A stretch of DNA of 64,000 nucleotides from Brasenia schreberi (Eukaryota; Streptophyta; Magnoliopsida; Nymphaeales; Cabombaceae): positions 11,910,501 to 11,974,500 of the forward strand of contig JAYKKT010000055.1 of NCBI GenBank assembly GCA_036023115.1. Reading direction: 5' to 3'. Positions 33,886 through 47,829 of the stretch are shown here, one piece after another. The notes beneath the pieces were generated by a model that was given only the letters and a program-made list of their open reading frames with translations, had not been told where the DNA came from and made no database searches. Each line of letters opens with the position of its first letter. Positions within the stretch are counted from its first letter, which is position 1. Both the position numbers and the translations under genes were made by a program.

Positions 33886-36180
33886 AATTTGGATTATCAG
33901 TTTCATGAAAAAGGATCATTATATCACGTTAATTTTTTTCTAGCCTTTTGAAATTAGAACAATCAATTTATTAACTACGAAGTGCAAATGATGGTTAAGC
34001 TGGCATGAATATCAAGGGAAAAAATATTCTGGTGGTTGGCTACCCACTAAAAGCACATGAATGGTGAGTACTATTTATATGTCAAACTTTATTAGCTCGG
34101 AGTACGAGACTAGAATAGCCACTACTACTGTCATGTGGCCGTCTTATATAGTTTCCCCTCATTCATTTTTGGTTCTTTAAGTTCGCTCTCATGGACATGT
34201 GAATATAAAGGTATATATGTCCAATAGAATAATGTACATACGACGTTTCCTTCGTTCACTTGACTCATCAACTGTCCACTTATGTCTCTTCTTCCTCTTG
34301 TATATATTCTCTTCTACGAAGCCATCTGCATTTTCTTTTCTCATTACTTTATGATATGGATTATGATGGCTCGTGTATCAACTCATCAGCCAATGGAATC
34401 CGGAGGTAGATGATGGATTTCAGTTTGCCATGACTTCTTGATCTCTATTGCAATAGGTCACTTGTATGAAGTCTTCTGCTTGTAGGGAGAAATTGGCTCC
34501 AAGCAACCGTCTTCATGTTGAAGGATTTGACCGGGAACATTTGCAGTGTTATACCGACGGTTGGTTGGGTCAAGTGCTTCAGCACTTGTTCCCCTTAAGC
34601 AAACTTCTCGACTTCAAGCCTTGTGAGAGGAGAGACACCACAGCTGGGAATGATTTACCACAAAGTAGGCCGACATGGCTCAAGCCGGTTGGGGTACTTG
34701 TATTTTAGAGGGAAAAAAGAGAGAAAAAGAAGCTGGTCATTACAGGGGATAAATATGTTCGCAATCAATAAACACTAAATATTATAGCTTATCATTATGG
34801 ATTAACAAGTTGGTAACCGTGGGGGATAGGCTTCTACAATATTGCAAGTTGAGAGTAATAGACATGACAACGGAAACAACAAGACGTGTATTAACGCTGG
34901 AGGATGTTTACACCAAACTGCACTGCAGATTTATGATTGTGAAGATAAGATCAGTAGATGACTTGTTTGCTTGCCTATAAAAGAATATTTTTCCCATGAT
35001 CCAGGCCTGCCAAACAGGTAAATGGGGTGAGAACAGCAAGAGTGGTACTCTGCCGGCTGCCCAAAGGTGAATTTAAAGTTACCGGCTCTTTTACAATCAT
35101 CATTACGTCTAACCATGACTAGACCCCAATTGGTTAACGTTATATTTAGGCAACCACCTGAGCAGATATGATCATGATATATACTTTTTCCGAGTTCTTG
35201 TCCAGTTTACAATTACATAAAGTTGATTTTTCACTGGCAACTGCACGTCAGCACTCTCTCTGGAGGACTTGTCTCGTGTATTCTTTTGTTTGTATTCCCT
35301 TACTATGCTCCTTTTCCAATGCACTAGTAGTCTTAAAGCTTCAATATGACCACCTTGTTCTCTTCATGAAAATGTAGCTAAGACGAGACGATGGCCATGG
35401 ACGTTGTTCGGCCATTACTTACCAGTTCGCAAATCGTACCTAACTTCATCACCATCGTACAACTTTTTTTTGGTTTTCTTTTCCTTTTTGTTAGGGTGTT
35501 ACTAAAGGACCAGACCTTTCTTCCCGCTACTGGATTGTACACCCTTTTTACTAAGAGTACACCTCTTATTCTTGAAAATTCTCATATTACTCATTAGGCA
35601 AACTACCTTTTTTCTCTCTATCACTCGCACTCAAAGAGGCGTACTTCATATGCGCCTCTTATATAAAGGAGATATATAAGGTGTGTGTCTTGCATACATA
35701 ATATATGCTTCCATGATGCGTCTTCCATAAAAAAAATGTGTCAAAAGTGTATCGTTTCTTTTTCTTTTTTGGAACGAAGAAAGGGAGGCATAGAGAGGAG
35801 ACGGGAGTGAAGCGATGGCAGGCTTTGATGGTATGAAAGAGCAAAATGGGGGAGGGAAGGGGAAAGGAGTGACATGATTCAGTGGTCAATTCCAGCTACA
35901 TGAGAGAGAGGGAGATGTAGGAGGAAGGAAAAAGAGAGAGAAGACAGAGAAAGGAGAGAGTGGTGAGTATTAGGTAAACAGAGACATTATGAGAAAGAGG
36001 GTGTGTCCTTAATAATTTGGAATATGCTTTTAGTAATGCTAAAAATTATGTAGGATTGGAGGAACCACTTTCAAGAGTAATCACCCTCTTCCCAATATAG
36101 ATACATGAAGAAATATAAAGAGATGTTATGAAAACAGATAAATAATGAGTCATTATTGTAGATGTGAAAATTTTACTCCA
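33886..36180. other. Intergenic, no gene recognised
   Basis: Several frames of 60-80 codons carry no motif. A purine-rich stretch lies at about 35780-36000. I see no splice-supported exon or terminal repeat. Confidence 0.3.
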
Positions 36181-38160
36181 AGCCTATGTAGAGACTTGAA
36201 ATAAACTTCTCAACCTATTTCGTTTATGCGTGAGCGTGCCAGCTACTTTTCAAAACTAGCAAAGCTGTAAATCTGACTTTGTGGGCGATTGTGACTAGCG
36301 AGATCTTTTCACCTTAGGCCTTCTTGAACCGATGCTCAAGGGTCAGCCTAGGCGCTTTGAGGATTCATTTGTGCAAGTGTGATTTCAAATCCACTTTAAG
36401 AAAAACCCGAAAGATTTGATCAAATTCGTGCACTAAGTATTTGGAAGACAAATTTTGCCAAGTTCTGAAAAACAGAAACTGGTTCTGTTTTTAGACTTTT
36501 CTTTTTTATTTTCTTTCAATGATTTCCGAATCTCCAAAAATCAGGAAAAATTTAAAGTGAACAAGCACAAATGTGAAGATTCTGAAAATATTTTTATTCT
36601 ATTTTTGGGTGCCGTGATTGTTCAGAATTAAATCTGGAAAGTGTTTTTGTTCAGACACTCGGAACTGTTTTGTCAAAAAAATACAAAGACTCAAAGAAAA
36701 GTCTGTATCTCGGTACATAGAGCTTCCATTTTTATGCACTTGGACTTGTTGAAAAGATATGGATGTCAGCTTTCCAATGAAATAAGTGTCACTAAAATTG
36801 GACTACCACAGACAGAGTTATGGGATGATTATCCAGGCTTTGTTGCAGAGAATACAGTTTTGACAGAGTTGATTCTGAATTTTCCGATCTTACACACTTT
36901 TAATTATGTGGTTGCACGATCCTAAAATTCTTGAAAATTTTATCCTATGTGGGCTTGTGTGTGTAGATGAAGTGTTCCAAGTTTCAGATCAATAGGAGTC
37001 TAAACGAGGAAATGAAAATTAAAATATCATACATATGCAAAGATGTTGAAAACAATTTTTCTGTGTTTACAACATAAGTGATGCAATTCATCCGAAATTA
37101 AAGGGCATAATCACAACAAACTTAAAGTAATTTGCTAAAGGAAAATGAATGTAAAGATATGTAGTAGCTTAAGCATAGAGAGAGTTAGGAGTTATAGAAG
37201 TTTTATATAATATAGAGAGGTAGAATCAAGAAAGCAAACAAGTAGAGTGCATAAGTAGGAAACAAAATTGGCAGCATATCTACTTGCTATTACAAAATGG
37301 GGGGAGATGAAGCTCTATTATTACAACCCGTTTCTTGAATTGAATATTAAGAAGACAAGAAACTTAATGAAAGAGAAGAACTCACTTACCAGCCTTCCAA
37401 GAAAAAGCGGATACAATGGGGAGGTCGTCCCCTTTCTCTTCTACTTTTACTCACTCCTTCCTCTCTTTTCTCTCTCTCTAATTTGCAGCAACCCCTATCT
37501 ATCCTAGACTCTTCCTCTTTCTTCACTCTAGCCTCTCTCTATGTATAAGATGCTGGAAACGTCCCCCCTTGGCCTCTATTTATAGGCCTAGAGGGGGGCT
37601 TGTCTAGACCTTTCCATTGGGCGGGTTGGAAACGTCCTCCCTTGGCCTCTATTCACCCGAGATGAGCTTGTTTTAGTCAAGGTGCAACCCACAATCCTCA
37701 AGACAAACTTGGCTAGGTAAGGTACGGTCTTGTGCCTTGTATTCTACGAATCAATTGAATCAAGCTCGGCCATGGTGTCCTTGCATGCTCGAGCCATATC
37801 TTCATGAAGCCTTTCCTTGATAAGCCCCTTGGGTCCGATGATGTGGGCTTGACCATGGGCCTTGGGTCTCCAAGTCCTGCTTTGTTGGGGTCCACCTGAG
37901 CTCGTTCCCTGCTTGGGCCTGCTATAACTATAACCTTGATCCTCGCTGATTCTTCAGAGGGGAGGATCTCGGTTTAACTGGGTTTTCATTCAATTTCTTA
38001 ACTTTTATTTGAAAACATTTAATTTTTAAATCTCCGTTTTAAGGATTTTGTGAAATTCCCAATTTAAAAAGGGGTTTAAGACAAGCCTATTTTCGAAATT
38101 GAGAGCATGTTTAGTGATGTTTTTGCAAAATTTATTTAGGGTGTTTACAATTATAACCAC
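36181..38160. other. LTR-like sequence, minus orientation, family unknown
   Basis: On the minus strand a TATAAATA box (about 37577-37584) sits between CCTCTA and TAGAGG arms inside a GC-rich stretch, a typical plant LTR promoter layout. A block GGAAACGTCC(C/T)CCCTTGGCCT is repeated at about 37555 and 37630. No coding part or second LTR is visible, so this is inference. Confidence 0.35.
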
Positions 38161-39109
38161 TAAGTTGAATATAATACCCCTTAACATATATGAAGATCCG
38201 TCTTGAAAAAAGCACTAAGTTAAAAGCACTTGTATCCCTTTTCACCATTATAACCATTAAGTTAAAAGCATTGAATTACACAATACAATAATGTTCCACT
38301 TGTATCTCTTTCTACCTATTTATTGGTGCATATTAGAGCTTATCCTTTGAAACATTGTATATCACCTAATATGACATACAAGGTCGAGAAATACTTGGTC
38401 CTAAAAGACTAGAACAAGCCAAGACATTAAGAAATGACATCACACAACCATAAACTCTAGATCAAAATAATACTTGCTTTCAACATCTCCATTAGAGGAA
38501 GAAGCCAACACTAGTTGCCACAAATTAAAGCCAATATCAGTGGAACAAGCCAACATTAGGTGCCACAAATTGGAATAAACTAATAATACCATGTCAAACC
38601 CTTTATACGTGCCACAATTTGAACCTATTATTAGATAGAAGCAAATACAAGTGAAGGTAAAATATAGCAAAGAAAGAAGATAAGTAAATTACATGTTCAA
38701 TACTAGGTGTGTGGTATTCGTTGTGAGATCATTTGGGCCTTACGTTGTTGAATCTTGTATCTATATCATGAGTCAAACCTAATATTAATAATGAATCAAG
38801 TAAAAGAGAAAGATAGGTTGATTGCCACTTAATACTACTTATAACAAGATTAAAAAGTAATAATCATGAAGGCCATTGTCATTGCTTGAAGTTAGTTGGT
38901 GACAAAGTTGTTTGAGAATTTGAAGTGGTATTTCTTTACTAAGCAATTTCTACTTATGCTCTATATAGAGATAAAATTACTATGAAGACAATTAAATGTA
39001 GTATGATATACCAATTAAATGTAAAGAAAATATATGATATATCCTTCAAGTATCACTTCGTGATTTGGCAACTATCTCCCTCTCCAAATTCTTCCTTTAT
39101 TTGCATTGC
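38161..39109. other. AT-rich, short direct repeats only
   Basis: ACCACTAAGTTGAA / ACCATTAAGTTAAAAGCA words recur at 38156-38270, and CAAGCCAACATTAG/TTGCCACAAATT-type words recur at 38508-38575. This could be the flank of the MULE that follows, but no terminal repeat was identified. Confidence 0.3.
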
Positions 39110-41000
39110 CAATCAATTTCTCCTATCCTAGTAGCTTTACATCTTCTAACATTATGCTATGCCTCCTGAGCATTGCCATGAGTGGGAATACCCCAAACCC
39201 TTGATACGTTTTGAAGATATTTAAGCTCATCAAGCTTTCTCTTCCCCAATTTCTTAGGTCTTTCATGAGGCTTTTCAATTGCTCTTGGGTATACATCTTC
39301 TTGCTCACTTGGTGCCCATTTCCTTTTTTAGGAATCGGTCGGATTACATGGTTATATGTGTTTCTTTATTACAAGGAATATGTACATGATCTATAGATGT
39401 TCTTTATTAGCATATATTGTAACCACTGCATGATTACAAGGCGAGCTATTTAACAATTACAACCTACATTTATAAGTTTGATTGTGTGTATCCTAACAAC
39501 AGATTGAATCATAATATACCACTTGATACACACCATGTCTAGATAACATAGGAAAGCAGTTCCAACTTTCTTGTTTCCTTTCATATAACTTTGATTGGAT
39601 AGTGGGAAGTAGTAGACATATGTAGTGTACGATGATTTCATAACAAACATTGAAGCACATCATTGATGTATATCACTTCCAGCATACTAAGGATAGGCTT
39701 CTCTCTATACTCAAGAACATAATAACTATGTGACTCATATGTTTTTCATTAGACAACCTGACTTGTAGTACCTTGAGAAATTTGACCTAGCCAATGTAGA
39801 CATCAACCAATCATATACTTGTTCTTGTTCTTTTTTTCTATAGTCAATTCCATGTTCCATCCCCACACATTCATTATTCTTACCCATGTAATTGAAAGCA
39901 AAATCTTTTAGTCCATTGCGACATACTAAAACTTGTTCTTTAAGTCATCATATAAGTGGTTCAAGCAAATCAGATGTTCCATTGTCAAATAAACTTCTAT
40001 CATCACCAATTGTAGTTCATGTACTTTAAGTTGCAGATATTAGCCAAGAATATTGTAATCTTACAAAATCATCTAGAAAATCATTTAATGAAATAGTTAC
40101 CTTTTGTTTATTGAACACAAAGATACATTTGGTGCAACAAATCCTTCTATAATCATCCATCAACTGTTCCCTTATAAGATTCCTTTCATTCATGTTAACA
40201 AAACATGCCATTTGCATCTCTAGCAATGGCACATAGTAATTGTCCATCAAATGTCTATTTTAAATAGCATCAATCCAAGCATATAAAAGGTATAATTCCA
40301 CAAAAATATCATTTTTTCTATGCATTGAATCTCCTATATATATATAGAAAGTGGAACCAATGGACATAGATACCTTACAACAACTCCCCACATCAACAAC
40401 TTGTACCATCATATAATACTCGGATTCTATGATATTACTCTATAATAGAAACTAGAAAAGCTTTTACCACCTTTCTCTTAGCCATGTAACATTGTTGTAT
40501 GGTGACTTCGGCCTGCAACTTCGCATTTCATTGATTCTTCGTTACTTTGGTTTTTCCAATTACGATTGTTGTATATATCATTTTTGTTCGCAAGCAATGT
40601 AGGTGGAGTTAGCCAATTTAACATTATGTTCTCTCACACATTTGCACTCTGGCTTCCAAGCCTTAACTTTAAAAGTGTTTGTCCACTTATACTTTGAAGC
40701 ATGCACGTAAAATCTGCAATTCTTTTCGTATCTTATAGTCACCCTTAATATTGTATTATGTAGATAACCATGTGTCAAAAACCAATCCTTCAAAGCTTCT
40801 CTACATACAAATTTGTTCTTGAATCGCATACTCTTACAAAATTTTATACTCATGTACAGTGTACTTTTATCAAAGTCAATAAAATCATGTGGGCCCTTAT
40901 CATCAAAGTCTACAGGGCTATGTATATACTACTTACCTACACATGTTGCTTCAAAGTCTTCTCCACCACCAACTTTTTCCTCTAACTCTTTCATTAATTC
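39110..41000 (-). pseudogene. MULE (Mutator-like) transposase, decayed
   Basis: The minus strand starts with an acidic stretch near 41000-40940, followed by the MuDR N-terminal DNA-binding domain at 40853-40578. Its motifs are MRFKNKFVCREALKDWF, then CRFYVHASKYKWT and FKVKAWKPECKC before a His, the family's CX4CX(n)HX1C-type zinc/WRKY-like fold. At the other end (39240-39110), in shifting frames, come RPKKLGKRKLDE and CGIPTHGNAQEA-stop-HNVRRCKA, a C-terminal zinc knuckle with one Cys lost. The DDE core between is too degraded to identify residues. Multiple stops make it inactive. Confidence 0.7.
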
Positions 41001-41659
41001 CTCCTCATCTTTTGGATCATATTTTTTCAATTCATATTCATCTTTTTCCACATCATCAATATTGTCACTATTTATATCTCTATTAATTTTCTTTCTCCAT
41101 CATATATTAGCTTCACAATCATCCACTACCGCCAAAGAAGAAGTCTTCTTGTATAATATATAGGTTCATACCCATCATTATACTTTAACATATTTTGCAT
41201 GTTATCATTTGAAAGTAAGTCGCACCACCAGCCACTCCTATAATCATATACCATATATGGGATACATCATATCCAAGTTCTACACAAAACCCTAATATCA
41301 TTCATAATTCCAATGCATATCTATTGAGGTTGGCTCTTTGTAATGGTTTGACCACCAATGTTCTCCATGTGAGGCCTTTGTCATATGCATCCATCATATA
41401 AGATAAGTGTGATGCTTTCTATGCTTGTAAATTACGTTGAACAAAAATGACAATAAATGAGATTCATATTTATGAGAAAAATACAAGCTTCTAGCAAGAT
41501 GAGATATAACTATTAGGAGACCAAATGAAATGCCATGTTCTCTAAGGGTTCAAATTCATCTTACTCTATATGGGCTTGCTATTACTTATTTCTATGAATT
41601 GCATGTCAATATAAAATTATTTAACTAAATTATGACTTGAAGCTTGGAAAGTTTTACAA

Positions 41660-44600
41660 AACAATAAACTAGTGTCAGTTATACCACAACTACCACGTCG
41701 CATGCTCCATGTGAGCTCCATGTCTAATGAAATAAATGTTGTAAACAAGAGGTTCTTTTTTATTAACAAAGAAAACCTTAGGTCCTTATTTTGTTGTGTG
41801 AGAAACTTAATTTTGAAGTGTCAAACTAGTATACCACAGGATAATTTTGTTAAATTTTCTTTAATAAGATTATTGTTTGTGCTTATATCATTAGCTCTTA
41901 CATTTTGGGGCATTGCCATTTGGGGCATTTGAATTTTAGAAAGCTGCATGAAATGATTAAATCGAACTTGGTTCCAAAAATTTACAAAACAACATATCTA
42001 TATTCTACTTATATGCATACCATAATCACTAGACTATTATTTCTAAGAAGTTACAAAGTTTTGAATTTAATTCATTCATATATTTTTTATTTACACGATT
42101 TGCTTACAATTGGTGGTAAAAAGTATTTTATAACTTTCATTAATAATTGCACTTGACTTTATAATAGCATTACTAGTAAAGAAAAGGTAGTATATCCACT
42201 CTCATGGTGTGAGAGGCATGCCCATGTGGGAGCCACTCATGCCTATATAGGTCTAGTTACAATTTATAATAAGCTTGCTGCCTTTGATATAGCTCGTATA
42301 GAAGTTGTCTTGCAAAACAAGCCTACACGAACTCCTTCTATGGGATGATAGATTTTGTTGTTTATTTGATGTATACAAAGGATGAAGTTTAAAAAAAGTT
42401 TAAGACTTTTAAAAACTCAAGTAAAAGTTCAACATAAAAATTTCATTAAGTGTTTGAGAACCAATAAGAGAGAAAATACTATATCCAAACTATTTTGTAT
42501 CAAGAGAATCATACATCGAATTTCATCATGACAAAATAGTGGTGTGAAAAGAAAAAATAGTGTTACAAGAAATAATAATTGTTATGTTGTCATTATTTTG
42601 ATTTATTCAATGGTCACTAGGTTGAAGCATTATTACCCACGTGTTTTGTTTTAAATAAAATTCCAAATAAAAGGAACTAGCATACCCAATATGAATTCTA
42701 AAATAAAAGAAAGTCTATCTTAAACTTTGGGGTTGTAAGGCTACTGGTAGAGTTTCAGAACTTACAACAACAACTAAGCCTTTTCTCATAGTAGATGGGG
42801 TTGGCTAGATGGATTCTTTGTTTCAACAGATCCCTATCATGTGTCATGCTAGTAGTTAACTCAATATAAACTAGATCATTCTTTATTGTTTATTTTCAAT
42901 ACTTTTGTAGTCATCTTTTTCATCTTTTAATACTTTCACAATCTAGTTTTTCATATCTTCTTACGGGAGGGAGAGTCCTTGGGTTGTCTTTCTATATGTC
43001 CAAACCATCTTAAAACAATGTTATCTCATTTTGTTCTTTATTGATGCTACTCTCAATTTGTTTCTAATAACTTCATTATGTATACGGTATTTCCTTGTGT
43101 AACCACTCATCCATCTCAACATCTTTATTTTTGCTACAAATATCTTTTGTAAATGTTGATTAACTGCTCAACACTCACAATCGTAAAACATAATAGGTCT
43201 AATTGTTGCTCTATAATAAAACATAAACCATAAAATTGTTAGAGTTTCATAACTTAAAAAGAAAAAAAATCTGGTTAAAAGAGGATTGAAATCTATCACA
43301 TTGATATATGATGAACATAATAATACATATAGATTCATTGTAATTAAATCTAAATGATCCACATCCTATAATATCTTATAAGTATGACGATTGAGTCAAG
43401 AGGTGTAATTCTTCAAGAAGATAGATTTACCTCAATTTTAAAACAAACTAAGACATGTTCATGAAAAAGCCAAGACATTTGGAAAATAATAAGACTTGTA
43501 ATAACATAAAGAGTTATTTGCCTAGATAAAGCAAAAGATAAAGAAAAGCCAAGACATTTGGACGTGATTTTCATATATCCCAAGTTGAAAGGATATGAGA
43601 CTCAATTGGGAATCATATGTTATTTTGGTATAATACAAAAAATGATCATGATGAAGCACCTATGAATTCGATTGATATGACTTTATGGAAAGAAGTCATC
43701 TATGATGGGATGTACTTGATAATGAATATCAAAATCTAAGAATAATAATATTTTTTAGGCTCTAAAGTAACTTGTTATAAATAGATTTTCAAAAAAATAA
43801 TGAAAGTGAAGAACAATTGGTAAGTTCAAAGTTAGGCTTATTACTAGGAGTTCATCTCAAAAGGAAAAAAAATGATTATTTTGATACATATGTACCGATA
43901 ACTAGAATAGCTAAACTAGGGTACTTCTAGAACTTACATTTATATATCATCTTATCAACCACCAAATAGATGTTAAAACAACATTTGTAAATAGTGATTT
44001 AGATGATGAGGTGCTTATGGTTTATTGTCACTAGGCAAAAACATAAAGTTTGTAAATTGATCAAGTCTTTCTATGACTTGAAACAAACTCCTTAAGCGAT
44101 AACATAAAAATAATTGATCAAGTTGTTCTTGAGAATGATTTCAAAGTAAACAAATCAAACAAATACATTTATAATATATTTTAGCATAAAAAGATTGATT
44201 AATTTGCTTATATACTGATTATATGTTCATTTTTTTCTAATGAAAAAGAAGTTGAAAATGTCAAAAAGGTTTTTGTCTAGTAGTTTTGACATGAAAGAAC
44301 ATGGGAGAAGCAAACGTTATTTTGGGTATAAGAATAACAAGAGAATAAAACAATATAGGTCTTTTAAAATCTCATTATATTGAAAAAATCTTAAAGAAAT
44401 TTGATCACTTTGATTGTTATTTTGAAGGTTCTTTATGGTGCAATTGGAGTATGCTAAAATCATTGGATACTTGATGTATGCTATAACATATACTCAACCT
44501 AACATTATATACGAATTGAATAGATTGAGTTGATATACAAGGAATCCAAGTATGAACCACCATCATAGAGTTCATCAAGTATTAAAATACTTGAATTGAA

Positions 44601-45080
44601 TAGTTAACTATAACTTATAACTTATTATGTAATGAAAGTCCTTTAGTTTTGGAAGGATATTTGTATACTAGTTACATTATATACTCAAAAGATCATGCAA
44701 AAGGTTCGATCTTTCACTCTTGGTAGAGGTGTAATTTCTTGGGGTTCTAAGAAACAAACATGCATACCTGCTCCACCATGGCTACTACGTTGATAGCTCT
44801 TGTTGTAGCAGGTAAAGAACCACAATGACTAAGAAATTTGCTACATGAGATTTTAATATAGCCAAAGCCTATGACACCCATATCAACAAATTATGATAGC
44901 CAAACTATATTATTTAAAACTTATTGCCAAATATATAATGAAAAATATAGATATATTAGTCTAAGGTATAACTATGCTAGAGATCTTGTACATAATAGAG
45001 TAATGTTCATTATTTTTATAACATCAGAATTAAATCTTGAAGATTCTTTGACGAAAGGTTTGCATCAACCGAGATGAGTC
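41660..45080 (+). pseudogene. Copia pol remnant interrupted by a LINE
   Basis: Blocks in order on the plus strand: gag-pre-integrase LGHLNFRKLHEMIKSNLVPKI near 41917-41982, and integrase start (KVLNLIHSYI, then GGKKYFITFINN) to 42150. After the LINE insertion come RT pieces (YFDTYVPITRIAKL near 43880, KLIKSFYDLKQTP near 44055, SFDMKEHG near 44285). The RNase H end (YDSQTILFKTYCQIYNEKYRYISLRYNYARDL then EDSLTKGL) is at 44888-45070. The order is normal for copia, but stops and deletions are dense. No LTR pair was delimited. Confidence 0.72.
42765..43239 (-). mobile_element. 5'-truncated LINE with 17-bp target duplication
   Basis: The minus strand carries the end of a LINE ORF2: RPIMFYDCEC, then KMLRWMSGYTRK and the 3' terminal block down to a GTTGTTGTTG tail at 42765. 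TAGAGTTTCAGAACTTA (42748-42764) and TAGAGTTTCATAACTTA (43240-43256) flank it, matching at 16 of 17 bases. It sits between integrase and RT of the surrounding copia. Confidence 0.82.
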
Positions 45081-46470
45081 TAAGCCCCACTTATATGATC
45101 ACCAATAGTAGAACCGCGACTCATGTTAGAGTATGAGTTCAAAGAGCTAGAGTATGTCATTATAGTGATTGCAAGTATTTTTCAATTAAGCATCCCAAAG
45201 TAAAAGGTACTTGGTCCAATAAAGTATTTGAACTTTGCTATTAATAGACATATAATATATAAATATATGTGGTTAAGTGCTCATGTGGGGGCACTTTAGA
45301 GTCTACATATGTGAGTGTGAAGTGAGGCTGCTTTAGAGAGTCTTGGGCTTCCTTAAAAATCACTCATGAAAAAGGATATTATGCACAAGTCCTATAAATG
45401 TACTAATAATAATATGGTATATATATAGGTATGAAAATCTTATATGTAAGACATGCATACTTATTCAATTGGATTGAATAATTTAAAGTTTGTCTACTAT
45501 TCAATTAGGATGAGTGAACATGTGCAATACTAAGTAAAGGTTCAAATCATTTGATGCCTTTATCCCAAGCATAACATTTAAAAGTGGGTTTGTGGATTGT
45601 GAGTTAAGTTTCCAAAATTAATGCAATAAGTTATAATTTGGTTATGGGTGTCAACATGAACAAATTGCATTAGTTATAATTGATTTGTGGGTTTAGCATG
45701 AATGGATGCCTTGAATGAAATTTATAGTCATATTCTAACTCACAGTCAATGGTACTTAGTCACTTTGGTCCTTACATTGTCTTAATGGAAATAGCCATGA
45801 GTTTTAATGATTAATCTTGTATGACTAGGTTCTTAGCATGTTGAAATTGCCATGAAATTTAAAATTAAATAAGAACTAGTTTATAGCTTTAGGTTTGCCA
45901 CATATAATGGCTATTGAACAATAAAACATACAAATTAGTGGTTATAATGGCTTAACATGAATGGGTTGGTAACCCTTTATGTTGATGGATTATGGGGTAT
46001 AAATAGGTGCCCCACAAGGAATGAAAATATCAAATGCTTTTTTGAAAATAAGTCTTATTCTACTAAGTTTGTTGTTTTAGTTTTTGAAAACCTTTTACGA
46101 AGTCCTACCTTAGGTCTTAAACATGTCAATCTTATATATGGCTCGGTTGCGTTTGTACAAATGAATTAAGTGTTGTCAATCTTATATATTGCTCAATTAC
46201 ATTTGTGCAAGATGAGCTAAGGGTTTTCGTTGTTTCTTAAATGTGTTCACGAAAGTTTATTGCATCTGGTACTGCCAGTGACAAATAAACTTAAAGGTTA
46301 GCATTATCAAACATATCAATCTCTTAAAAAACCGAGCTAATTATGATTTGTTGTTATTTGAAAAAAGAGCCCGATTGTCAACACCTCTAGAAAAGGGTAG
46401 TTATTGATATCTCTCAAGAAGCTAAGCCATCTCCATCAGAAGTCAAGAAAATAATCTCCAACAATAGTCA
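45081..46470. other. Probable 3' flank/LTR of the copia remnant; tandem repeat inside
   Basis: No gene seen. At about 46122-46225 two ~50-bp copies begin GTCAATCTTATATAT(G/T)GCTC. The LTR idea rests only on position after the RNase H end. Confidence 0.3.
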
Positions 46471-46473
46471 CCG

Positions 46474-46529
46474 GCAACTCCGAAGTAAAAAGGTGACCTC
46501 TGCAACTCCGAAGTAAAAAGGTGAACCCT
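46474..46529. repeat. 28-bp unit, two tandem copies
   Basis: GCAACTCCGAAGTAAAAAGG begins at 46474 and again at 46502. Confidence 0.85.
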
Positions 46530-47600
46530 GATCCTTGAGAAGGAAGAGCTGCAGCTTATTTTTCTTGTCAACATCAGCCTTTAACTCAACACAACGACGT
46601 TGAAATTTAAGTAATACTGCATTTGGAGTCTGTGAGCATGAGCAACAAACCCTGCTCTAGTGATCTCAGGAAACCAGCTTTTCTATGAGGAAGTTGGGAA
46701 ATTTCTTGGAAACATAATTGCAATTTGTGTGCAGTCATCTGATAAGAATTCTCTTACAAAACTGTAAGTTTTATTTCTGGAAGGGTTCTAGTTTCTCTTA
46801 GGGCGGCCTTAAGTCCATTTAATTGGTATCTTTTATCTCGTCGAACCTCCTTGTGCTTACTCTTGCTAGCTTTTAGAAATTTTCGTTCAATCATCGTCAA
46901 CCTTTGGTTCTGAAACGTAGAGCTCCTAGATGTGGAAAAGCATGCTTCTATGATGCAAAATACATTACTACAAACTGCTGTAAGCTGCTTTCTCAGAGTC
47001 TATGAACTTCAATTGCAAGGACAGAATTTTGTCGGTTTGGTAGCCTTGCTATGAGTTTCTGTTAATACCTAAACACGCAGATGAGACTCACACCAATGCA
47101 GCCACTTCAGAGGCCAATATAGTATTTAATAGAAAGGTTTTGGTACTGATGAGGACTTTCCTTGCTTCGAATGCTCTAAAAGTTTCAGTCATCAGAAACA
47201 AACAACATGATGATGACATGCGCGGTGCATTAATTTCAGACTCATCTCAGTGCAACTGGAAAGGCAAAGTTCATTTCAACATGTCGAGCTACACCACAAA
47301 CCGTAAATGCTACTTTTTTTTAAAGAAATGCTAAATACTACCTTAGGTGAGGATATTTCCGTAGTTTATTGTTTCTCAGCTTATACAGGAAAAATCAATG
47401 GGTAAGGATTACCTATTTGGCGTTTTTGGGTAGCTTGTAGAGGAGGTACCCATGTGGCGAGCGTCTACACAATCTAACTCTACCCAAATTGGCTCCATCG
47501 TGAGAGCATCCTTGCTGCCAAGTCTGATGAGCGTCAGCCGACCCTACAAAACAAAATGAAATTTTCACTACCTTTTCTTGAGAGAGAGAGACGGTATATG
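46530..47600. other. Upstream flank of the ERH gene
   Basis: No coding region seen. The last 200 bases become richer in C/T and should contain the promoter and 5' leader of the gene starting at 47830. No clear TATA box could be assigned. Confidence 0.35.
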
Positions 47601-47829
47601 TCCCGGCCCGGCAAAAGAAGTATGTTAGCCTAACTCGGGTTCCTCTTACAACAAGAGCCCAAAAGGGGGGAATCGTGAGCTTACTGGTCATCTTTCCTCC
47701 CGCCCTTCTCACCCATCTCATTCATCTCCACATTTCCCAGCTTGTGGTAGTATTGGTCATCCTCTTCAACACCTCTCGTATCGCGATCTTTCTCTCTTCT
47801 CTCATCTCAAGAATCTCCTGCAATTCAAC

